This document shows, piece after piece, positions 1 to 10,186 of a stretch of DNA of 64,000 nucleotides. How positions within the stretch are numbered: the first letter of the stretch is position 1; each line of letters starts with the position of its first letter. Origin of the DNA: Sphaerolaimus hirsutus (taxonomy: Eukaryota > Nematoda > Chromadorea > Monhysterida > Sphaerolaimidae); NCBI GenBank assembly GCA_964036195.1, contig OZ038450.1, positions 1,552,701 to 1,616,700 on the forward strand, given 5' to 3'. A program made the translations under genes and the position numbers. The notes under the pieces were generated by a model. It was not told the DNA's origin. It ran no database searches and saw nothing but the letters and a program-made list of their open reading frames with translations.

Positions 1-275
1 TGAACATGGTTTCGCAAACCATAAACTGAAATCTTGATGAAAACCGGTTGGTGCAGTTGACATCAGTTGACATCCCAATGTCAACTGGTCGAATGGTTTT
101 CATCAAGATTTTCGTTTATGGGTCGCGAAACTATTTTCAAATGCACATGGCAATATTGATTCCTTTTCGACATTGCCACATATGCACTTGAAAATAATCC
201 TGCTACCTAAATTCAGCTAAAATGAGTTGACTCCAAACCAGTTGACATTCCAGCGTTTCCAGCGTGTGGAGCGCC
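1..275 (+). mobile_element. Right part of a GGCGCTCC-ended foldback MITE, cut by the window edge
   Basis: Positions 20-275 are nearly identical to 8023-8280. The end is CCAGCGTGTGGAGCGCC. It contains a hairpin: ATAAACTGAAATCTTGATGA near 22 pairs with a TCATCAAGATTTTCGTTTAT stretch near 100, and GTTGACATC pairs with a nearby GATGTCAAC-like segment. No coding sequence. Confidence 0.75.
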
Positions 276-751
276 AATTTGAACAAAAATGGCATGTAAA
301 GCGGCGTTTACACTGCAAAATGTGCCGACAAATCAAAAAGTGAAAAAGTTCCATAAATCCGGAATAAAGTTCCATATCTGCAAGAAAAAACAGTGAAGTA
401 TACTCACTAATTAAGTGCACTCACATGCCAAATTTCAGATAAATCGTACATTCCGTTCAAGAGTTATAAGCATTTGAAAAATATTTCGTTGTCGGTTCGC
501 TTTTTTGGATTGAAAAAATCTTGTTGTTGGCACAAGCTTTTGATTGGCGACAATGCGACGATGAGCGCTTGTCGGCACACGAGACTCAATGTCATCAAGG
601 GAGCTTGATTTTTGTTTTTGCGTGTCCTCATAGAGCTGCGAACGTGTTTTTTGTGACGACAATGAGTAAATTTTTAAATTTTAAATGTGTATAAATTGAG
701 TTATAGAGAACATAAATGACAGTTGCAGTTTATCATCCTGGCAATGTAGAA

Positions 752-1450
752 TACCATATTTCCTCGAAATACCCCCCCTCAAAATGGGCACTATGAATTA
801 ATAAACCCCCTCTCGAAATACCCTCCCCCCAAATTGAGTTCATGACAAAGTTTGCATTTTGTGAACTGGTAATGCATAACACACGTTAAAAACAATGACT
901 GTGTTACGTTATAACGTTGTTTATATTAGGTTGGAAAGAAAGTTCTGTCTGTGTCTGCTTTTATGCTCCGCTCCGCTTTGTTTCTAGAAACAGACAGAAC
1001 TTTCTTTCTAACCAAATACCATTGACCCAGTTATTGAAGTCTGTAGACTCTTATATATGGTGGTTTTTGTCGTATTTTTCCCGAGAGGGGGGGGGGGGGG
1101 TTGAACGAGGGGGGGGTGATTATTTCGCCAGAAATTTTTTGAAATCCTAGTACAAAATCGTTGTTTGTGATGTGCGCTGGGGTAGAAAAATGTATCAATA
1201 ACTGACATGTATAGACTCCTGTAGACTAATATTAGTACTTAGATGGTATGAACACTGTTCTAACGTGATTCCGACATTGTTTTAACGTGTGTTCTGCACT
1301 ATGCAGAACACAAACTGCTGTATTTGTCATGTACGTTTTCTACACTCAATCTGGAGGGGTATTTCGAGGGGGGGGGGGTGATTGTTTCATAGTGGTCTCG
1401 AGAGGGGGGGGGGTCAAACGAGGGGGGGGGTATTTCGAGGAAATACGGCA
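752..1450. mobile_element. CCGTATT-family TIR element
   Basis: Ends are CCATATTTCCTCGAAATACC and its inverse GTATTTCGAGGAAATACGG, with long C and G runs just inside. The middle has the family core: ATATTAGT, TAGATGGTAT, an AACGTG repeat, GTTTTAACGTGTGTTCTGCA and GCAGAACACAAACTGC. The left copy of the TA flank is present; the right is CA. Confidence 0.75.
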
Positions 1451-1756
1451 TTTTATAATTTGAAAATAAAATCACTAAGAAAATCACTCATACTAGATAT
1501 ATTGTGCTTTATAACTACCAAAAAATAGGTATGTAAGCACATTTTTTATAGTAAAGAAAATAGCTGAAAATAGGCAAAAAAAACACACAAACAATTGATT
1601 TTGAAAGTGAAAATCTATAAATTGGTATGAAAAAAAGTGATTTTGGACAAAAATTCAGGTATAATTTTGCAAAAATCACTCCAGATTACCAATCCCTCCA
1701 TTTGAGACCTGTTGTTGTAAATGTGCAGTTGTTGTAAATGTGCCTGGTCTTGACAC

Positions 1757-2195
1757 CATAGTTGTAAAAATGTGTATATGTTTACTCAAAAAGTACATAT
1801 ACTCAAGTACTCACTAAATAAATTTATCTATACTTAAAAAAAGTACCTGTACTTGCTTTTACATATACTTTTTGAAAGTAATTGTATACAGAAAACGTAT
1901 TTCAGATATGCCATGTTATTGGCTTTTTCAAGGCAAAGATGGGAAAAAGGGAGAAAAAAGTGAGAAATAGGAAAAAATTGCTGAAAACAGCTGAAAACAG
2001 GCACATAACCCATGAACTAGTGTTTTTGAAGGTGAAAATGGTATGAAAATTAGTTATTTTGATTGAAAATTAGGGCAAAATTCCTAAATAAATACTCACT
2101 TTTACATTTTCTAGGGAAAAAGTATTTTTCAGATGTTTACCCATCAGTAAAAGTAAAAACATTTACTTTAAGTTTTCTGTACTGGGTGAGTGAAA
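1757..2195. mobile_element. TAGTTGTTAAAA-family element (TACTC/GAGTA motifs)
   Basis: ATAGTTGTAAAAATGTG at the left, then repeated TACTC/AAGTA motifs; the right part has AGTAAAAGTAAAAACATTTA and TTTTCTGTACTGGGTGAGTG. Relatives are at 22472-22941 (best preserved) and 59073-59240. Noncoding. Confidence 0.5.
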
Positions 2196-2239
2196 AAACT
2201 AAGGGGGTGAATTTGCACTAAACTTGCTCAGCGTACCTG

Positions 2240-2775
2240 CTGTATTAAATGAATAGTATTTTACTTGTAAAATGATAATTAATGGATTGGGGAATATTAG
2301 AGTACATTTTTTGTGCTTGTGAATAGTAAATAAAGCCCAAAATATCAATTGGAATTGAAATAAAGTGTGAGTGATTTTTTTTGCAAAAATACCCATTTTT
2401 TGTTGACTTGTTATGTATATTGCATTTTGTCAGATGTTTGTGACTTCAAGTCAAGTTTTGCATGGAATAGTGCTTTAATAAGGTTATAAGAAAAGGCTAA
2501 TACATTGAAAATGACTTTTCACACTGTTGAAGTATGTGGGAGCACAGTGGCTGGATATTATATACTAACTAACATATCACGGCTTATTATTACACAATAG
2601 CATGAACAAATGAAAGCTTTCACACTAAAAATGCCTAGCACTAAAAACCAATGAAAACAATCACCAATGGTAATGTGTATGTGAGATTGTGCGCTTGTGC
2701 ACAAAAAATTGCAAAATACTTAGTGCATAAGTACAAAAATCTTTGGCTGCTGTTTTTTTATAAAAAAACAATGGT
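2240..2775. mobile_element. Diverged relative of the poly-A hAT-like element at 46099
   Basis: Shares with 46320-46680 the order GTTCGTGACTTCA-like, GGTTATAA, ACACTGT-GAAGT-(C/T)ATG, GGCTTATT, AATGAAAACAA-CACCAATG and TGCAAAATAC-TAGTGC. Its ends are eroded and no target duplication is visible. The 104-codon frame running out of it into the purine-rich DNA is not credible as a gene. Confidence 0.5.
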
Positions 2776-2782
2776 TTTGATT

Positions 2783-3265
2783 AGGGTGTCAATAAATTTT
2801 TTTATGGAAAACGGATACGGAAACGGAACAAAAAATTTCAGCGGCCAGAAAACGGAACGGAAAACGGAAATAAAATTTGCAATTGGCGGAAAAGGGAAAC
2901 GGAAAAAAAATTTCAATGGCCAGAAAACAGAAAAAGGGGCCGGAAAAACAGAAACAGAAAAATGAAATTTGCTGAAATTTTGCCAGAAAATGGATAAAAT
3001 TACCTGAAATTTTTCTGGAAGTAGAAAAACTTTGTAAAATTTTTTGCTGGAAACAGACAAAATTTACATAATTGACAATCTGCATGAATGTTTACCAGTT
3101 TGGCTGGAACAGAAAAATGAAAGTTGAGCCAGAAAAAGGTAAAATGAGGAGGAAAAACAGAAAATTTAGGCGGAAAACAGAAAATGAGCCGGAAAAACGG
3201 AAATGGGAAAAAAGTGGCCGGAAAACGGAATGGAAAATGGAGAAAAAAAATTCAGCAGCCGATAG
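2783..3265 (+). repeat. Purine-rich low-complexity tract (GGAAAACGGAA-like)
   Basis: Begins TAGGGTGTCAATAAATTT, resembling the TAGGGTGTCAAC end of the element at 35797, and continues with degenerate CGGAAAA/CAGAAAA repeats. Probably one end of that family; the partner end was not found. Confidence 0.5.
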
Positions 3266-3451
3266 TGCAGCAGTGCATATATAAGGTGATATTGGGCACT
3301 ATACATTTCCATATGAATCAATTTTCTGTTCAATGCTATTTTTTGTTGAAGTTTAATACGAGGTGTTTTGGAATAAGTGAGTATTAGGGTGTAAACTAAT
3401 TAGTGATGATTTTTTGTGATTGTACATATGTACATTCACATGTCCCAATCT

Positions 3452-4514
3452 GTTGTACCTGACTGATTTTGATGCCGTACAATTATGTTGGGGTTTGGGG
3501 TCTGTGCTATGACGGATTGTTTTGGTTTGCTCAAATAATCCCCCAGTCCCGATAAGGGGGGACTATAAAAAGGTGATCATTTTGCATGGATGATCTGCAC
3601 ATTGATTTTGAAGCTTAATCACTCAGCCATTTCTGGGCCGATTTGGATTGTTCAACACTCAAAATTATCAGAACGACCTAAAGATTCAATTTTTGTGGTC
3701 AGTTTAGTGATGTCTAAAATTCCGTATGCCAATTTAACCCAGTTTTCGAACATCATAAAATAATTTTTGGAACATGCTATCATATACTTTAGACAAGAAG
3801 AATAAATCTGGCCTAAAAATTACTTCAATATCTCTTTCCAATCAAAAGTTATAACACTTCCGCCTCTCACTCATAAAATAACTGCATAAATGAATAAATG
3901 AATGAAGAACAGCGCATACAGATAATCAGAACATAAAAATGAAATTTACAGGTCATTATGATCATTTTAAGCATTCATAGGTGAAAATCAGCTTAGAAAT
4001 GGCTGAAATGTAGAGTTATGAATTCGCATGCTTTGTTCCTCATTTATATTTATTGTTTTAAATTTATATTTATGGTTTGGAGGTGGAAGTTTGAGGTGCT
4101 TTAACTTTTTACTGGAACGACATATTGAAATAATTTTTGGGCCAGATTTATTATTTTTGTTTGAAGTATATGATAACATGTTCAAAAAAACTGTCAAAAA
4201 ATAATTATTACGATTATTTTTCATGTTCAAAGACCGGGCCAAATCGGCATACGGAATTTAGACATCGCTAATCGGGCATCGGATTCAAAATTGAATCTGT
4301 AGGTTGTCCTGATCATCTCAAGTGTGGAACGATTCTTATCGGCCGAGAAATGGCCGAGTGATAAGGATTCAAAATCAATGCAAAATATCTCTTTTTATAG
4401 ACCCTCCTTACCTCGGAACTGGGGGATTATTGGGGCAAAGCAAAACAATCTGTCATAGCCCAGACCCCAAACCACAAAATTCCCGAACGGCATCAGAATC
4501 GAGCAAGGTACAAG
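3452..4514. repeat. Large foldback (inverted repeat), about 1.06 kb
   Basis: The left arm (about 3452-3860) and right arm (about 4098-4514) are imperfect inverted copies. Matching landmarks: TTGTACC to GGTACAA at the tips, AATAATCCCCCAGT to ACTGGGGGATTATT, CACTCAGCCATTTCTGGGCC to GGCCGAGAAATGGCCGAGTG, and AATTCCGTATGCC to GGCATACGGAATTT. A third partial copy of a tip is at 63297-63400. No coding content. Confidence 0.8.
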
Positions 4515-4533
4515 AATTTTTGGTATTTTATGT

Positions 4534-4577
4534 ATTTGTCGGTTTGGGTCTCGTTAACGAGACCCAAACCGACAAAT
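4534..4577. repeat. Perfect 44-bp palindrome
   Basis: Arms ATTTGTCGGTTTGGGTCTCG plus TT read identically on both strands about GTT|AAC at 4555/4556. A near twin with one mismatched pair is at 55529-55570. Likely the centre of a GTCGGTT repeat family, not a terminator. Confidence 0.9.
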
Positions 4578-4899
4578 TGAGCAAAAACGATGGTGGTCGG
4601 ATCAATAATGCGACTGTTTGTCGTCACGTAGCCGTCACAAGCTGCGAACGGTTTTTCTGTGACGACAACAGTCAGGAGTAAAACATTCAACGAGACCCAA
4701 CCGACAAATGCCGACAACGAGGCTTTTTTGTCGGCACACGCAAAAATTTTGGAAAATTTGTGCGTTGTCGTGACAAAATGAGCATTGCCGACAGAAAAAA
4801 ATTTGCTGGCACAGCTCGCAGTGTAAACGCCGCTTTATGTTCTTAATAAAACATTTTTATGAAATGAGTTGATAGCAACATGCTTGAAACTTTGATGAA

Positions 4900-5000
4900 G
4901 TACTAATCCCCCCTTGAAAAATCAACCCCCTCGAATAGAACCCCTCAGAAAAGTTTGTCGAAAACTAATTCCCTGGGGGGATTATTCGAGTAAATACGGG
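4900..5000. mobile_element. CCGTATT-family remnant
   Basis: C-runs, CCCCTCGAATAGAACCCC and a right end GGGGATTATTCGAGTAAATACGG-like. Too short and eroded to define both ends. Confidence 0.45.
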
Positions 5001-5100
5001 GCATCAATGACCCATATTTACCATGCGAGGGTGGTTCCCCCCAAGGCCACCTGAAGAGCCCGTGTAGCGGACTCCAGTGAAACAAATCGGGTGTCTACAA

Positions 5101-5415
5101 TAGGGTACAAATTGGATTGACTTTTTGGGATTCGTTTTTCGAATTTTCGGGGTCGGGATTTTGACAAAAAAACGTTTGGGATTTTGCCTCGTGAAAACTC
5201 TTCAAAAACGCACTTGGATGTCAGAGAAGTTATTTTACTTAAAATGTACAATTTACATTTCTCACCGCAACCTGAGCAATTTTCTTCACTTTTGACCTTC
5301 ATTTCGGCAATTTCTTGGGATCAGCGTCGAGATTTTCAAATTTTGGGATCGGGGTTGGTTTTGCTGAATCCCGAAAATTGTTCGGATTCTGAATCGGTAT
5401 CCCGTTTGAACCCTA
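5101..5415. mobile_element. TAGGGTTCAAACGGGA-type hAT-like MITE
   Basis: Left end TAGGGTACAAATTGGATTG, right end ATCCCGTTTGAACCCTA, with GGGATTC/TCGGGG repeats inside. Flanks GTCTACAA and GTTCACAA match at 6 of 8 positions, consistent with a decayed 8-bp target duplication. Confidence 0.65.
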
Positions 5416-5620
5416 GTTCACAATGTGACGTTTCAGCTATCTGTTTAACTGTCGGCATTTCACAAAGCTTTACCTATATTAGATTGGTAAATTAATTTCC
5501 GTGGTACCAGGCATACTAAGCTATTATTGATTTTGGTGAATTTTGGGCATGTAATGGTTTCGCGTAGTGATGTAAAAAGCGTGAACACTTTGGCGCCAAG
5601 AGCCAAAAGCGCTTTCTATT

Positions 5621-5976
5621 TACCGTATTTCCTCGAAATGCCCCCCGGGGGTGTTTGTTTCATAGTGCTTCCGAGAGGGGGGGAGAAATTTTTTGAAATG
5701 GTAGTACAGAATCGTTGTTTGTGATGTGCGCTGGGGTAGAAAAATGCATCAATAACTGACATGTATAGACTCCTGTAGACTAATATTAGTACGTAGATGG
5801 TATAAACACTGCTCTCACGTGATTCCGACATTGTTTTAACGTGTGTTCTGCACTACGCAGAACACAAACTGCAGCATTTGTCATGTACGTTCTCTTTACA
5901 CTCAATCTGAGGGGGGGGGTGATTGTTTCATAGTGGTCTCGAGAGGGGGGGGGGGGTATTTCGAGGAAATACGGTA
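5621..5976. mobile_element. CCGTATT-family TIR element
   Basis: TA|CCGTATTTCCTCGAAATG on the left and GTATTTCGAGGAAATACGG|TA on the right, with C/G runs and the family core. The core is close to that of 752-1450 (for example GATGTGCGCTGGGGTAGAAA in both). Confidence 0.85.
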
Positions 5977-6247
5977 CATCGGCGCTGGCGCCAGGCACTT
6001 TTGTTCCTGGGGCTGGGCCACCAAAAAAATTGCACCAAGCGTCAAAAGCGCGATTGGGTTTTTCTTGGGCAAGCGCCTTTTTTCTTTGGCGCTAGCGCCA
6101 GCGCCATAACGCTTTTACATCCGCAGTCTCCCGTTAGAAGATTCCACTCCTTTGCAGATGCCTTGCCGTTTCCATGGTTGAAAATTGAATTTGATCACCC
6201 GCTGAGAGTTCCAGTTCGCCTGGTGCGTTCCTAATTTCGGTTCACTA

Positions 6248-6664
6248 TACTTATTGTCAGTACTTTTCTATTGCATACGGCGCGCGTGGTCTGGGTCAAT
6301 GAGTGTGCAACAGACGCTATTAGCACAAAAAGCGCAATTCATATGTTAAGTAAAATATAATACAATGCGGTGATTTATTGTTATGTTACAAATGAACTTT
6401 TCAGCCGTGAGCGGGAGAATTATAAATGATTTGCAGACTTTCGGAACTTTATTTGCAACTGGCTGTCATTCATATGCAGGTTAAGACTTTGCGTAGTTTA
6501 ATCAAGACGCGTGTTGCATGTAATCACTACTCGATCACTTATTTGCCTTTATTTATCTATACAAACGTCACGTTAATCCGCCTAAGCCGCATAATGACGT
6601 CTGTTGCACACTCGTTGACCCAAGCCACGCGCCGTATGCAATAGAAAAGTACTGACAATAAGTA
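6248..6664. mobile_element. 417-bp MITE with about 68-bp TIRs
   Basis: The left TACTTATTGTCAGTACTTTT and GGGTCAATGAGTGTGCAACA are matched in inverse at 6598-6664 over about 68 bp. TA dinucleotides flank both sides. The 280-bp middle is AT-rich and noncoding. Only one copy is in the window. Confidence 0.9.
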
Positions 6665-7019
6665 TAAAACGCCCTAATTTCACTTCTGTTTTATGACTTT
6701 TTATTTCCGCGGTACGTGGACGCTGGACGTTTGTTTTAGTTCTCACCTGCCTCCGGTTTTCGTGTGTTTATTCGCTGTTCTGCGTGTTTGCCCTGCCAAA
6801 AAAACTGATAGGGCGCTTTTGGCGCTTGGCGCTATTTTTGACCGGCGCCAGGAATAAAATGCCTGGCGCTGGCTCTCGGTGCTTTTCACATCACTAGTCA
6901 AGAGTAAAGTTTTCATTTTTACTTTATCACTTGTGGAACTGGCCCCTGGGAAATGCTTTTCTTCACCATTTTCCATTCAATTTTTTCTGCATGCCGTTTG
7001 TTCATGTCATTGAAGTAAT

Positions 7020-8280
7020 GGCGCTCCACACGCTGGAATGTCAACTGGTTTCAGTGTCAACTCGATTTTAGCTCAATTTTGGTTGCATGACAATTTCAAG
7101 TGCACATGCGGCAATGTCGAAACGGAATCAATTTGACATGTGCATTTGAACATGGTTTCGCAGTAGGGTTCAAACGGGACCAGTTTTTCGGACCGGGACC
7201 GGGACCGGGACCAGAAATTTTCTAATGTTGGGACCGGGACCGGGACCGGGACTGGGGGGTCGGGACCGGGTCCGGGACCGGGACTGGCTTTTTTCAATTG
7301 TCGGGACCGGGACCGGGACCGGGACTGGGGGGTCGGGACCGGGACTAGGATTTGCCGAACCATGTACCAGCACTGCGGTCTTGTTTGAACCTTGTTGGTA
7401 CGTAATATCCAGCCAATGTTGTTCCACACACCTCCAGTGTGTGAAGGACCACGCTCAATGTATTAGCCTTTTCTTATAACATTATTCAAGTAATGCCCCC
7501 CCTCAATTTTGGCCCTGTAGTTAAGAAACAGAGCCATTTATAGGCGCCAATGCCATGGCAGTATTGGCGCTGACATTGGCGCCAATGTCTACTATCTAGG
7601 TATCTTTATTTACCTATAAATATTTCGTACTAGAATCATGTTGGGGACCTTTCTAACGCTGTTATATTACAGAAAAATACTTGTAATCATTGGATGGGTA
7701 TTTGCGCGCTCGCGCACAAATTTTTTTTAGATGCGCCTACATTATCTTTAGAAAAGTGCCATTTCTGGCAAGCTTTTTGAAAAGGTCATTAAAAATACGT
7801 TTTTCTTCATCCCTTGTCGGGACCACTATAAAATTCCGGGACCGGGACCGGGACTGGGTGGTCCGGACCGGGGCCGGGACCGGGACTGGCTTTTTTGAAT
7901 TGTCGGGACCGGGACCGGGACTGGGGTGTCGGGACCGGGACCGGGACCGGGACCGCCCCAGTCCCGACTTTTTGCCGAACCATGTACCGGGACCGCGGTC
8001 CCGTTTGAACCCTATTTCGCAGCCCATAAACTGAAATCTTGATGAAAACCGGTTGGTGCAGTTGACATCAGTTGACATCCCAATGTCAACTGGTCGAATG
8101 GTTTTCATCAAGATTTAAGTTTATGGGTCGCGAAACCATGTTCAAATGCACATGGCAATATTTATTCCTTTTCGACATTGCCACATATGCACTTGAAAAT
8201 AATCCTGCTACCTAAATTCAGCTAAAATGAGTTGACTCCAAACCAGTTGACATTCCAGCGTTTCCAGCGTGTGGAGCGCC
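7020..8280. mobile_element. GGCGCTCC-ended foldback MITE interrupted by a hAT-like element
   Basis: Left end GGCGCTCCACACGCTGG and right end CCAGCGTGTGGAGCGCC. Removing 7164-8014 and one TTTCGCAG copy gives a roughly 400-bp element whose sequence across the site (GGTTTCGCAG-CCATAAACTG) parallels the uninterrupted copy at positions 8-30. Both copies share the internal CATCAAGATT hairpin. Confidence 0.85.
7164..8014. mobile_element. TAGGGTTCAAACGGGA hAT-like element with GGGACC arrays, 8-bp TSD
   Basis: Ends TAGGGTTCAAACGGGACC and GGTCCCGTTTGAACCCTA; perfect duplication TTTCGCAG at 7156-7163 and 8015-8022. Two GGGACC-repeat blocks (about 7180-7345 and 7835-7975) flank a 480-bp unique middle. 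Open frames here translate the arrays as PGPGPG or VPVPVP on either strand and are not genes. Confidence 0.93.
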
Positions 8281-8608
8281 AATTAAGCAGGTGTAGGTGG
8301 TCTATTCGATTAAACTCATTCCAATGCTAAATAATACAGACATTTCTTAGATTAATGTGACTTTGGCACATGCAAATCAATTAAAACCGTTCTTTTTGCG
8401 CCAATAATTATTTCTTAATTTATTTTAATTTATGTTTAAATAGTTAAAACTAATATCTAGTTTGTGTACATTTTATCCGAACGCTGCCAAATTCTTTTTC
8501 TTAGGCGCGGCATTTTTACACATCACCACATCAGAACACAGAAACGGAATGGCGGTTCCGCAAAAATTTTGTTTGCGTTTTTCTTTTATTTATCATCTCA
8601 ACCGGTGG

Positions 8609-9531
8609 TAGTGATGGAAAAGCGCCAGAAAAAAGGGCGCCAGGCGCCAAGGGCGCCATGGCGCCATTCGGAAAGTGGGCGCCAAGCGCCAAGGGCGCCA
8701 CAGAAAAAGGGCGCCAGGCGCCAAGGGCGCCATGGCGCCATTCTGAAAGTGGGCGCCAGGCGCCAGAGGCGCCACGGAAAGAGGGCGCCAAGCGCCAAGG
8801 GCGCAATGGCGCCATTTGAAAAATAGGGCGCCAGGCGCCAAGGGCGCCAGTAAAAATAGGTGCGTACAACACCCTGTGTGTGCTGAAAATGCTTCTACAG
8901 CACTTTAGTACATGCATTTACGTCTTAATTCACGTTCTCCAGGATTTAATTAACAAAAACAAGACTAGCAACATAATTTTTTTATATAAAATCCACATGA
9001 CAAATTCAAACACCATGGAAATTGTCATTAGATAACAATCCATTCTCTTCAAATAGACTTTTTCAATCAATGTTCCCTTGAAATGGACAAAAACGGAATT
9101 GCAACGATTTGAATCCATTGATTTATGATTTTGCAAGTTCGATGGTCCAACATTCTCGTCTTCTGATCGGTCAGGCACACCTTATCAACCATTCGACGAA
9201 AGATTCCCACCCACTCAAACCACTTTGTCCATTTTTCTGGCGAATTTAGATCATCAACGGATGCGTTGTTCATTTTTTTTCATTTATACAACGCTCACCT
9301 TGAAACCCTGCTGGCGCCTTTTTGGCGCCCTTTTAAAGCAGGGCGCCAGGCGCCAAGGGCGCCACGGAAAAAGGGCGCCAAGCGCCAAGGGCGCCATGGC
9401 GCCTTTCAGAATGTGGGCGCCAGGCGCCAAGGGCGCCACAGAAAAAGGGCGCCAAGCGCCAATGGCGCCATGGCGCGGCGCCCTTTGGCGCCCTCAAATG
9501 GCGCCAGCGCCATGGCGCCATTCCATCACTA
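8609..9531. mobile_element. TAGTGATG hAT-like element with GGCGCC arrays, perfect 8-bp TSD
   Basis: Starts TAGTGATGGAAAAGCGCC and ends GGCGCCATTCCATCACTA; flanks ACCGGTGG at 8601-8608 and 9532-9539 are identical. GGCGCC palindrome arrays occupy both sides (8620-8860 and 9310-9530), with a 450-bp unique centre. It is the longest simple copy in its group, and the centre holds a short minus-strand frame (9067-9273). Confidence 0.95.
9067..9273 (-). CDS. Unrecognised 68-codon frame inside the hAT-like element
   Basis: The minus strand reads MNNASVDDLNSPEKWTKWFE, then WVGIFRRMVDKVC. Composition looks protein-like (mixed charge, several Trp) but I recognise no domain, and a second frame (8930-9178) takes over with no stop-free join. 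It could be a decayed piece of a mobile-element protein captured in the element, or chance. No hAT dimerisation or catalytic motif is visible. Confidence 0.2.
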   Translation of the reverse strand: MNNASVDDLNSPEKWTKWFEWVGIFRRMVDKVCLTDQKTRMLDHRTCKIINQWIQIVAIPFLSISREH

Positions 9532-9806
9532 ACCGGTGGTGATTAATTCACTGAACTTTGTCTCAATAACCCAGTGGTTGTGATTGAAGAAAATAGGTCG
9601 TCAAGTTAAATATCAGGGTATTTTTTGTCACTGAATTTTGAACACAGTCCATCAGCATTCACTAGGTATATTTCTTTTTCGCCTGATTTGTATTTTTTTC
9701 TTCGTTTTTATTTATTTATTTAGTTAACCCCGGAGCCTTAACGCCTGAGCTTTTATATTATTTGTTCAACTGACCCTTGAACATTTCCCCAGGGTGGATT
9801 GAATGT

Positions 9807-9971
9807 GCCTGCACACACTAGTTTTTACCTGAACTTTTGAAAACTCCTAAATCACCTTAATTCATAGTGGTCATTTTGAGGGGGGGGGGGGGTATTTCGA
9901 GGAAATACGGTACGCTTAACGCTGATTTATGAGGTTTCAACATTTCAATTGTAAAACTAGTGTGTGTAGGG
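9807..9971. mobile_element. CACACACTAG-ended TIR element
   Basis: GCCTGCACACACTAGTTTTT on the left and AAAACTAGTGTGTGTAGGG on the right. A CCGTATT-family right end (G-run, GTATTTCGAGGAAATACGG) sits inside at 9880-9912. Related ends occur at 31785, 34317 and 34549. Confidence 0.6.
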
Positions 9972-9989
9972 TCGTTGGGTGGGGGTGCA

Positions 9990-10186
9990 CTGATACGCAC
10001 ATCTGCCCGTTACGCACATTCGCCCGTTGTTTTCACTTGACACTTCAGATATGAGTGAAGTGAAAAAAGTTCACTAATGTGATTGCGCAACTTTTTTTCA
10101 CTTTTTCACTTCATCTGAAAATCACTTGAAAAAGTGTCAAGTGAAAAAACGGGCGAATGTGCGTAACGGGCAGATGTGCGTATCAG
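9990..10186. mobile_element. 197-bp palindromic MITE (CTGATACGCACATCTGCCCG)
   Basis: Inverted arms of about 58 bp: CTGATACGCACATCTGCCCG and TACGCACATTCGCCCG on the left, their inverse on the right, then TCACTTGACACTT. The middle is a GTGAAGTGAAAAA palindrome. No clear target duplication. Confidence 0.85.

Larger units (their letters stand above)
297..4837. mobile_element. Large TA-flanked TIR element (AAGCGGCGTTTACACTG ends) with nested insertions
   Basis: The left end at 297 (TA then AAGCGGCGTTTACACTG) matches the inverted right end at 4836 (CAGTGTAAACGCCGCTT then TA). The first 380 bp recur at 54203-54590 and the last 160 bp at 60690-60859, so the family is defined by two copies in this window. 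Both ends carry GTCGG, GGCACA and TTGTCG-rich DNA. Interior space is mostly other elements. No transposase frame recognised. Confidence 0.65.
5565..6895. mobile_element. Composite TAGTGATG/GGCGCC hAT-like region with nested elements
   Basis: Left TAGTGATGTAAAAAGCG and right GCTTTTCACATCACTA are correct opposing ends, with GGCGCC-type tracts next to each. Flanks GTTTCGCG and GTCAAGAG do not match, so the ends may come from two elements. It contains the CCGTATT element 5621-5976 and the TIR element 6248-6664. A stray GGCGCC tract ends ACGCTTTTACATCC at about 6118. Confidence 0.55.

Noticed and set aside
2651-3284. Lys/Glu/Asn-rich frames near 2.7-3.3 kb
   Set aside because: Low-complexity purine tract; the minus-strand frames are equally open.
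5557-6903. 5565-6895 as one simple hAT-like insertion
   Set aside because: Flanks GTTTCGCG and GTCAAGAG do not match, so the ends may not belong together.
7073-8111. Frames with PGPGPG, VPVPVP and RSRSRS repeats
   Set aside because: Translation of GGGACC repeats inside a transposon with exact target duplications.
8464-8917. 120- and 128-codon frames with repeated APRAPW / GALGAWRP peptides
   Set aside because: Direct translation of the GGCGCC array; similar frames appear on both strands of every GGCGCC copy.
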